64,000 nt of DNA from Actinomadura soli (lineage in GTDB: Bacteria; Actinomycetota; Actinomycetes; Streptosporangiales; Streptosporangiaceae). Made by a program: the position numbers and the translations under genes. The notes under the pieces were generated by a model, which was not told where the DNA came from, made no database searches, and worked only from the letters and a program-made list of their open reading frames with translations. Location of the stretch: assembly GCF_005889715.1 (NCBI RefSeq), contig NZ_VCKW01000001.1, positions 1 through 64,000 of the forward strand. Direction: 5' to 3'. This document shows positions 57,556 through 64,000 of this stretch, piece by piece (within the stretch, counting starts at the first letter, position 1; every line of letters starts with the position of its first letter).

Positions 57556-58797
57556 GTGACGAGGACGCGGCGGGAGACCGGGCCCGAAGCGGCCGGGCCT
57601 GGACGGTCCGGCACCGGCGCGCGGCCCATGGTCATGCTGGTCGTGGCCACGATCGGGTTCGCGGTGAACTTCTGGGCGTGGGCGCTGCTGAGCCCGCTCG
57701 GCCCGCGGTTCAAGGACTCGCTCGAACTGTCGTCGTTCGAGCAGTCGCTGCTGGTGGCGGTGCCCGTCGTCGTCGGGTCAGTGGGACGGATCCCGGTCGG
57801 GGCGCTGACCGACCGGTTCGGCGGGCGGGTGATGTTCCCCGTCGTGTCGCTCATCACGATCGTGCCCGTCCTGTACCTGGGGCTGCTGGGGCACTCGTCG
57901 CTGGCGGCGCTGCTGGTCGGCGGGTTCTTCCTCGGCGTCGGCGGGACCGCGTTCGCCGTCGGCGTGCCGTTCGTGAACGCTTGGTTCCCGCCGGAGCGGC
58001 GCGGCTTCGCGATCGGCGTGTTCGGCGCCGGGATGGGCGGCACCGCCATCAGCGCGCTGACGACGGTCAAGGAGGTCGACCGCTACGGCATGGAGTTCCC
58101 GTTCGAGGTCATGGCCGTCCTGCTCGCCCTGTACGCGGTGGTGTCCTGGCTCGTCCTGAAGGAGGCGCCCGGACGGACGCCGCCCGGCGAGCCCATCGCC
58201 AAGCGGCTGGCGGAGACGATGCGGGTCGGCGTCACCTGGCAGATGTCGGCGCTGTACGCGGTGGCCTTCGGCGGCTACGTGGCGTTCTCGGTGTACCTGC
58301 CGACGTACCTGAAGACGCAGTACGGGCTGTCGCAGGCGGACGCGGCGAACCGGATGGCGGGGTTCGTCCTGCTGGCGGTGGTGATGCGCCCGGTCGGCGG
58401 CTGGCTGTCGGACCGCGTCGGGGCGGTGCGGGTGATGCTCGTGTCCCTGGCGGTGACGGTCGTGGGCGCGGCCGTGCAGGCGTTCGCGCCACCGCTGATG
58501 CCGCTCGGGACGATCGCGTTCCTGGCGATGGCAGCCGCGCTCGGCGCCGCCAGCGGAGCGACGTTCGCGCTGGTGGCGCGGCTGGCTCCGGCGAACAAGG
58601 TCGGCGCGGTCACCGGCGTGGTCGGCGCGGCGGGCGGCCTCGGCGGGTTCGTCCCGCCGCTGGTGATGGGCTCGATCTACGGCGCCTACGGCTCCTATGC
58701 CGTCGGCCTCGCGCTGCTCGCGGTCGTGGCGGCGGCGGCCGCGGTGTTCACCGCCACGGTCGTCCGGCGGGCCGCCGAGGGCGGGCGAACCGCCTAG
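57556..58797 (+). CDS. narK: Nitrate/nitrite transporter NarK
   Basis: The 413-residue, 12-TM MFS protein has both nitrate-signature regions: GVGGTAFAVGVPFVNAWFPP with RRGFAIGVFGAGMGGTA, and GAASGATFALVARLAPANKV with GAVTGVVGAAGGLGGFVPP. It imports nitrate or exports nitrite for the reductase encoded next. narG starts 22 bp after its stop. The GTG start at 57556 lacks a strong ribosome site. Proximity of narK to narGH indicates one anaerobic-respiration operon. Confidence 0.9.
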   Translation: MTRTRRETGPEAAGPGRSGTGARPMVMLVVATIGFAVNFWAWALLSPLGPRFKDSLELSSFEQSLLVAVPVVVGSVGRIPVGALTDRFGGRVMFPVVSLITIVPVLYLGLLGHSSLAALLVGGFFLGVGGTAFAVGVPFVNAWFPPERRGFAIGVFGAGMGGTAISALTTVKEVDRYGMEFPFEVMAVLLALYAVVSWLVLKEAPGRTPPGEPIAKRLAETMRVGVTWQMSALYAVAFGGYVAFSVYLPTYLKTQYGLSQADAANRMAGFVLLAVVMRPVGGWLSDRVGAVRVMLVSLAVTVVGAAVQAFAPPLMPLGTIAFLAMAAALGAASGATFALVARLAPANKVGAVTGVVGAAGGLGGFVPPLVMGSIYGAYGSYAVGLALLAVVAAAAAVFTATVVRRAAEGGRTA

Positions 58798-58819
58798 CGG
58801 GCGAGAAGGGGATTCGAGA

Positions 58820-61800
58820 GTGGGTTCGAGCGAGCACGGCGACGCACGCCCGGGGCGCGCGGGGCGGCCGGGTCTGGACGGTCCGCTGGAGGACGCCCTG
58901 GTGAGCACGCGCAGGTTCTTCACACGGGCGCGGGTGTCGCCGGATCTGCGGACGCTGACGAAGAAGGGCGGGCGTGAGGCGGACGCGTTCTACCGTGACC
59001 GGTGGTCGCACGACAAGGTCGTGCGGTCTACGCATGGGGTGAACTGCACGGGTTCGTGTTCGTGGAAGGTGTACGTCAAGGACGGCATCATCACCTGGGA
59101 GGCGCAGCAGACCGACTATCCGTCGGTGGGCGCGGACCGTCCGGAGTACGAGCCGCGCGGCTGCCCGAGAGGCGCGTCGTTCTCCTGGTACACCTATTCG
59201 CCTACACGCGTCCGGTACCCGTATGTACGCGGTGTGCTGCTGGAGATGTACCGGGAGGCGCGGGCGCGGACGGGTGACCCGGTGGCGGCGTGGCGCGAGA
59301 TCGTCTCCGACCCGGAGAAGGCGGCCGCGTACAAGTCGGCGCGGGGGCGTGGCGGGCTGGTGCGGGCCTCGTGGGACGAGGCGACGGAGATGATCGCGGC
59401 GGCGCACGTCCACACGATCGCCGAGTTCGGCCCGGATCGGGTCGCGGGGTTCTCGCCGATCCCGGCGATGTCGATGGTGTCGCACGCGTCCGGCGCGCGG
59501 TTCGTGTCGCTGATCGGCGGGACGATGCTGTCGTTCTACGACTGGTACGCCGATCTTCCGGTGGCGTCCCCGCAGGTGTTCGGCGATCAGACGGACGTGC
59601 CGGAGTCGGGGGACTGGTGGGACGCCGGGTACCTGATCATGTGGGGCTCCAACCTCCCGGTCACGCGGACCCCCGACGCGCACTGGATGACCGAGGCCCG
59701 CTACCGGGGCCAGAAGGTCGTGGCGGTGTCCCCGGACTACGCCGACAACGTCAAGTTCGCCGACGAATGGCTGGCCGCCCAGCCCGGGACGGACGGCGCC
59801 CTGGCGATGGCGATGGGCCATGTCGTCCTCAAGGAGTTCTTCGTCGACCGGCAGGTCCCGTACTTCACCGACTACGTCAAGCGCTACAGCGACCTGCCGT
59901 TCCTGGTGCGCCTGGAGCGGCGCGGCGACGCGTACGTGCCCGGCAAGTTCCTCACGGCCGCCGACCTGCCGGGTGCCGAGGCCGGGTCAGAGCACGCCGC
60001 GTTCAAGACCGTGATCCTGGACGCGTCGACCGGGCGTCCGCTGGTGCCGAACGGGTCGCTGGGGTTCCGGTTCGGCGAGTCGGGCCAGGGCCGCTGGAAC
60101 CTGGACTTGGGCGACGCCGACCCGCTGCTGTCGGTCGAGGGCGGAGAGGCGGTAGAGGTCGAGCTGGCCCGCTTCGACGCTCCCGGCGGCACGCCCGGGA
60201 CGCTGCGCAGGGGAGTACCGGTGCGGGCCGTCGGGGGGCATCTGTTCACAACGGTGTACGACCTGCTGCTGGCTCAGTACGGGGTCGGACGTGAGGGGCT
60301 GCCCGGTTCGTGGCCGTCCGGGTATGACGACGCGTCGCAGCCGTGCACACCGGCGTGGCAGGAGGGGATCACGGGCGTCCCGGCGCAGGCCGCCGAGCGG
60401 ATCGGGCGGGAGTTCGCCGCGAACGCCGAGGAGTCGCGCGGCCGTTCGATGATCATCATGGGGGCGGGGACCAACCACTGGTTCCACTCCGACACGATCT
60501 ACCGGGCGTTCCTGGCTCTGACCACGCTGACCGGGTGCCAGGGCGTGAACGGCGGCGGCTGGGCGCACTACGTCGGGCAGGAGAAGTGCCGTCCGGTGAC
60601 CGGGTGGGCGCAGCTCGCGGGCGCGCTGGACTGGTCGAGGCCGCCCCGCCAGATGATCGGCACCGCGTTCTTCTACCTGCACACCGACCAGTTCCGCTAC
60701 GACCACTTCAGCGCCGGGACGCTGGCGGCCGCGACCGGCGGCGGTCAGCTCGCGGGACGGTCGACGGCCGACGTGATCGCGCAGGCGGCGCGGCTGGGCT
60801 GGATGCCGTCCTATCCGACGTTCGACCGCAACCCCCTCGATCTCGCGGCCGAGGCCGAGGCCGCCGGGAAGCAGGCGGGCGACCACGTCGTGGACGAGGT
60901 GAAGGCCGGGCGGCTGAGGTTCGCGTGCCAGGATCCCGACGCGCCCGAGAACTTCCCGCGCGTGCTGACGGTCTGGCGGTCGAACCTGCTCGGCTCGTCC
61001 GCCAAAGGGGACGAGTACTTCCTCAAGCATCTGCTCGGCGCCGCCAACGCCGTGCGCGCGAACGAGGCGGCCCCGGACGTCCGGCCGAAGGAGGTCGTCT
61101 GGCGGGACGAGGCGCCGACCGGCAAGCTCGACCTGCTGCTGTCGCTGGACTTCCGGATGACCAGCACCACCATCTACTCCGACATCGTGCTCCCGGCGGC
61201 GACCTGGTATGAGAAGCACGACCTGAACACGACCGACATGCACCCGTTCGTGCACTCGTTCAACCCGGCGATCGCACCGCCATGGCAGACCCGCAGCGAC
61301 TGGCGGGCGTTCCAGGACATCGCCGCCGCGTTCAGCCGCCTCGCCGAGCGGCATCTGGGCGTCCGCAAGGACATCGTGGCGGTGCCGCTGCTGCACGACA
61401 CGCCCGACGAGATGGCCACCCCGCACGGCCGCGTGGCCGACTGGGCGAGGGGGGAGTGCGAGCCGGTCCCCGGGGTGACGATGCCGAAGCTGGTCACGGT
61501 GGAGCGCGACTACCCGGCGGTCGCCGCGAAGATGACCGCGCTCGGCCCGCTCTCCGAACGGCTCGGCGCCACCACCAAGGGCGTCACGTTCGACCTGGAA
61601 CAGCAGGTCGAGTACCTGAAGCACACCAACGGCGTCGTCCGGGGCGGCCCGGCGGACGGACGCCCGTCCCTGCGGCGGGACGTGCACGCCTGCGAGATGA
61701 TCCTCGCCTTCTCCGGGACGACGAACGGGCACCTGGCCGTGCAGGGCTTCCGCACGCTGGAGCAGCGCACCGGCACGCGGCTCGCGGACCTGGCCGCCGA

Positions 61801-62539
61801 GCACGAGGGCACGCGGATCACCTTCGCCGACACCCAGGCCCGCCCGGTCCCGGTGATCACCTCGCCGGAGTGGTCGGGGTCGGAGAGCGGCGGGCGCCGC
61901 TACTCGCCGTTCACCGTCAACGTCGAGCGGCTCAAGCCCTGGCACACCCTCACCGGACGGCAGCACTTCTACCTCGACCACGACTGGATGGCCGAGCTGG
62001 GCGAGCAACTGCCCGTGTTCCGGCCGCCGCTGAACATGCAGGCCCTGTTCGGCGAACCCGAACTCGGCGACACGGGGGAGCTGGGGCTGACCGTCCGGTA
62101 CCTGACCCCGCACAACAAGTGGTCGATCCATTCGGAGTACCAGGACAACCTGTTCATGCTGTCGCTGGCGCGCGGCGGCCCGGCGATCTGGATGAGCGGC
62201 GCCGACGCGGCGAAGATCGGCGTTCGCGACAACGACTGGATCGAGGCGGTGAACCGCAACGGCGTGGTCGTCGCCCGCGCGATCGTGTCCCACCGGATGC
62301 CGGAGGGGACGGTGTACATGTACCACGCCCAGGACCGGCTGATCGACGTGCCGCGGGCCGAGACGTCCGGGCGCCGCGGCGGCATCCACAACTCCCTGAC
62401 CCGGTTGCTGATCAAGCCGTCCCATCTGATCGGCGGGTACGCGCAGCTGTCGTTCGCGTTCAACTACCTCGGCCCGACCGGCAACCAGCGCGACGAGGTC
62501 ACCGTGATCCGCCGCCGCTCACAGGAGGTGACCTACTAA
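58820..62539 (+). CDS. narG: Respiratory nitrate reductase alpha subunit
   Basis: The 1239-residue molybdoenzyme has the usual NarG length. The FS0 cluster motif is H72-x3-C76-x3-C80-x34-C115 (HGVNCTGSC). The Mo-bis-MGD region includes SFYDWYADLPVASPQVFGDQ with the Asp that ligates Mo. A twin-Arg-like remnant, STRRFFTRAR, is at the N-terminus. It reduces nitrate at the inner membrane face with NarH and NarI. GAAGGGGA lies 8 nt before GTG 58820. The stop TAA overlaps an ATG (TAATG). Confidence 0.95.
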   Translation: MGSSEHGDARPGRAGRPGLDGPLEDALVSTRRFFTRARVSPDLRTLTKKGGREADAFYRDRWSHDKVVRSTHGVNCTGSCSWKVYVKDGIITWEAQQTDYPSVGADRPEYEPRGCPRGASFSWYTYSPTRVRYPYVRGVLLEMYREARARTGDPVAAWREIVSDPEKAAAYKSARGRGGLVRASWDEATEMIAAAHVHTIAEFGPDRVAGFSPIPAMSMVSHASGARFVSLIGGTMLSFYDWYADLPVASPQVFGDQTDVPESGDWWDAGYLIMWGSNLPVTRTPDAHWMTEARYRGQKVVAVSPDYADNVKFADEWLAAQPGTDGALAMAMGHVVLKEFFVDRQVPYFTDYVKRYSDLPFLVRLERRGDAYVPGKFLTAADLPGAEAGSEHAAFKTVILDASTGRPLVPNGSLGFRFGESGQGRWNLDLGDADPLLSVEGGEAVEVELARFDAPGGTPGTLRRGVPVRAVGGHLFTTVYDLLLAQYGVGREGLPGSWPSGYDDASQPCTPAWQEGITGVPAQAAERIGREFAANAEESRGRSMIIMGAGTNHWFHSDTIYRAFLALTTLTGCQGVNGGGWAHYVGQEKCRPVTGWAQLAGALDWSRPPRQMIGTAFFYLHTDQFRYDHFSAGTLAAATGGGQLAGRSTADVIAQAARLGWMPSYPTFDRNPLDLAAEAEAAGKQAGDHVVDEVKAGRLRFACQDPDAPENFPRVLTVWRSNLLGSSAKGDEYFLKHLLGAANAVRANEAAPDVRPKEVVWRDEAPTGKLDLLLSLDFRMTSTTIYSDIVLPAATWYEKHDLNTTDMHPFVHSFNPAIAPPWQTRSDWRAFQDIAAAFSRLAERHLGVRKDIVAVPLLHDTPDEMATPHGRVADWARGECEPVPGVTMPKLVTVERDYPAVAAKMTALGPLSERLGATTKGVTFDLEQQVEYLKHTNGVVRGGPADGRPSLRRDVHACEMILAFSGTTNGHLAVQGFRTLEQRTGTRLADLAAEHEGTRITFADTQARPVPVITSPEWSGSESGGRRYSPFTVNVERLKPWHTLTGRQHFYLDHDWMAELGEQLPVFRPPLNMQALFGEPELGDTGELGLTVRYLTPHNKWSIHSEYQDNLFMLSLARGGPAIWMSGADAAKIGVRDNDWIEAVNRNGVVVARAIVSHRMPEGTVYMYHAQDRLIDVPRAETSGRRGGIHNSLTRLLIKPSHLIGGYAQLSFAFNYLGPTGNQRDEVTVIRRRSQEVTY

Positions 62540-62589
62540 TGCGCGAAGCGTTCGGGGGGTCTGGGGGACCTTCCCCAGGAGGGACACGG
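62540..62589 (+). repeat. Short palindromic insertion-like segment at the narG-narH junction
   Basis: Between the narG stop and the narH start homologous to other NarH proteins lie 50 bp with GGGGGGTCTGGGGGACC and TTCCCCAGGAGG. CTGGGG (62561-62566) and CCCCAG (62573-62578) can pair. It resembles the small GGTCCCC/CCCCAGA-type repeats scattered in actinomycete genomes. It is in frame with an upstream ATG at 62539 that has its own perfect AGGAGGTGA. Confidence 0.4.
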
Positions 62590-64000
62590 ATGCGGGTCAT
62601 GGCGCAGATGGCGATGGTGATGAACCTCGACAAGTGCATCGGGTGCCACACCTGCTCGGTCACCTGCAAGCAGGCGTGGACCAACCGGTCCGGCGTGGAG
62701 TACGTGTGGTTCAACAACGTCGAGACGCGTCCCGGGCAGGGCTACCCCCGCCGCTACGAGGACCAGGAACGCTGGCGCGGCGGCTGGACGCTCAACCGGC
62801 GCGGGCGCCTCGCGCTCAAGGGCGGCGGCAGGCTCCGCAAGCTGCTGACCATCTTCGCCAACCCGAAGCTGCCGGGCATCGCCGACTACTACGAGCCCTG
62901 GACCTACGACTACGAAACCCTCACCAACGCCCCGCTGCAGGAGCACACCCCGGTCGCCCGCCCAAAGTCGCTGCTGTCGGGCAAGGACATGAAGATCTCC
63001 TGGTCGGCGAACTGGGACGATGACCTGGGCGGCTCGACCGAGCACGGTGACCAGGACGTGGTGCTGGCGCGGATCTCCGACAAGGTGAAGCTGGAGTTCG
63101 ACCAGACCTTCATGTTCTACCTGCCGCGGATCTGCGAGCACTGCCTCAACCCGTCGTGCGCGGCGTCGTGCCCGTCCGGGGCGATCTACAAGCGGACCGA
63201 GGACGGCATCGTGCTCGTCGACCAGGACCGCTGCCGGGGCTGGCGGATGTGCGTGTCCGGCTGCCCGTACAAGAAGATGTACTTCAACCACCGCACCGGC
63301 AAGGCGGAGAAGTGCACGTTCTGCTTCCCGCGCGTCGAGGTCGGCATCCCCACCGTCTGCTCGGAGACCTGCGTGGGACGGCTGCGCTACATCGGCCTCG
63401 TCCTCTACGACGCCGACAAGGTGCTGGAAGCCGCGTCCACCCCCGATGACACCGGCCTGTACGAGGCGCAGCGCGAGGTGTTCCTCGACCCGAACGACCC
63501 GCGGGTCGTGGCCGCGGCCGAACGCGAGGGCATCCCCGGCGACTGGATCGAGGCGGCGCAGCGCTCCCCGGTGTACGCACTCATCAACACCTACAAGGTC
63601 GCGCTGCCGCTGCATCCCGAGTACCGGACGATGCCGATGGTCTGGTACATCCCGCCGCTGTCACCGGTGGTGGACGTCGTCCGCGACACCGGCCACGACG
63701 CCGAGAGCGCCGGGAACCTGTTCGCCGCGATCGACGCGCTGCGCATCCCCATCGAGTACCTGGCCGAACTGTTCACCGCCGGGGACACCGCGCCGGTCGA
63801 CGCCGTCCTGCACCGCCTGGCCGCGATGCGCGCCTACATGCGCGACCTCAACCTCGGCCGCGACCCCGACGAGGCCATCCCCGCCCGCGTCGGGATGACC
63901 GGCGAGGCGATGTACGACATGTACCGGCTGCTGGCGCTCGCCAAGTACGACGAGCGGTACGTCATCCCCACCGCGCACGCCGAACAGGCCCACAACCTCG
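62590..64000 (+). CDS. narH: Respiratory nitrate reductase beta subunit (3' end outside window)
   Basis: The visible 470 residues contain the four ferredoxin-like cysteine clusters of NarH: C16-x2-C19-x2-C22-x3-C26 (CIGCHTCSVTC), C182-EHC-x4-C190-x3-C194, C215-RGW-RM-C221-x3-C225 (Trp218 marks the 3Fe-4S cluster), and the CTFC group near 241. Electrons pass from NarI to NarG through these. ATG 62590 has AGGAGGGA upstream; ATG 62539, overlapping the narG stop with a perfect Shine-Dalgarno, is an alternative adding 17 residues. narJ and narI should follow beyond the window. Confidence 0.93.
   Translation, partial: MRVMAQMAMVMNLDKCIGCHTCSVTCKQAWTNRSGVEYVWFNNVETRPGQGYPRRYEDQERWRGGWTLNRRGRLALKGGGRLRKLLTIFANPKLPGIADYYEPWTYDYETLTNAPLQEHTPVARPKSLLSGKDMKISWSANWDDDLGGSTEHGDQDVVLARISDKVKLEFDQTFMFYLPRICEHCLNPSCAASCPSGAIYKRTEDGIVLVDQDRCRGWRMCVSGCPYKKMYFNHRTGKAEKCTFCFPRVEVGIPTVCSETCVGRLRYIGLVLYDADKVLEAASTPDDTGLYEAQREVFLDPNDPRVVAAAEREGIPGDWIEAAQRSPVYALINTYKVALPLHPEYRTMPMVWYIPPLSPVVDVVRDTGHDAESAGNLFAAIDALRIPIEYLAELFTAGDTAPVDAVLHRLAAMRAYMRDLNLGRDPDEAIPARVGMTGEAMYDMYRLLALAKYDERYVIPTAHAEQAHNL

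Noticed and set aside
1-64000. tRNA, rRNA and CRISPR arrays
   Set aside because: No cloverleaf-like sequence with conserved TTC arm, no rRNA-like segment and no regularly spaced direct repeats were noticed by eye. A dedicated scan could still find a tRNA.

Overview
The window is very GC-rich with strong third-position GC bias, many GTG starts and ATGA/GTGA gene overlaps. It carries actinobacterial families: a DUF574-type SAM methyltransferase, a DUF397 remnant, a mycothiol-dependent maleylpyruvate isomerase-like protein, a Sap/GAP membrane protein and a SARP remnant. The likely source is a filamentous actinomycete chromosome, perhaps Thermomonosporaceae/Actinomadura-like. The genus is an inference. 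No rRNA, tRNA or CRISPR array was recognised.

1-9.7 kb is an accessory, mobile-type region. It opens with a transposase tail. Next is a minus-strand operon of two resolvase-like proteins without the catalytic serine plus a GHKL ATPase. A divergent HTH regulator and a formyltetrahydrofolate cyclo-ligase-like gene follow. Then come three genes of visibly lower GC: a 643-aa protein with a C-terminal HEPN-like RNALAH motif, a 205-aa unknown, and a 611-aa protein combining a PD-(D/E)xK nuclease core with a C-terminal beta-barrel-like domain. Next to them lie one intact and one broken copy of a recombinase-type double-HTH gene. This is the best candidate for an undescribed, possibly defensive, system.

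9.7-23.9 kb is ordinary accessory chromosome: a hypothetical gene, secreted or anchored proteins with a carbohydrate-binding module or a lectin-like fold, an SDR, a complete RbsABC-type sugar ABC transporter, an aldo/keto reductase, an ArsR-SRPBCC-DHFR-like operon, and decayed DUF397 and DUF1992 genes.

24.1-30.5 kb holds four tightly packed genes for a HerA-like ATPase, SbcD (Mre11), SbcC (Rad50) and a NurA-like nuclease. This is the archaeal-type end-resection set in an actinobacterium. 30.5-35 kb has a DacB peptidase, a tandem universal stress protein, a DUF574 methyltransferase, a TetR regulator and a STAS protein.

35-42.5 kb is catabolic. A hydratase, acylating acetaldehyde dehydrogenase and hydroxy-oxovalerate aldolase form the lower meta-cleavage pathway. 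Beside them are a divergent IclR regulator with an inverted-repeat operator, a large FAD/Fe-S oxidoreductase and a ketopantoate-reductase-like protein. 42.7-48.9 kb carries an imine-reductase-like gene behind a MerR-type promoter, a ChrB-MFS pair, a MerR operon, a TetR-Sap pair and a glutamate racemase-like gene.

49-50.3 kb contains two decayed genes, a SARP regulator and an alpha/beta hydrolase missing its nucleophile region. 50.4-56.7 kb is one long operon: a pyrone-dicarboxylate hydrolase-like amidohydrolase, an RraA-type aldolase, a zinc alcohol dehydrogenase and an NMT1-type ABC importer, probably for uptake and breakdown of an aromatic or carboxylated substrate. 56.7-57.5 kb is a deletion scar joining the 3' halves of a divergent marR-MFS pair. 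The window ends in a respiratory nitrate reductase operon: narK, narG and the first part of narH.
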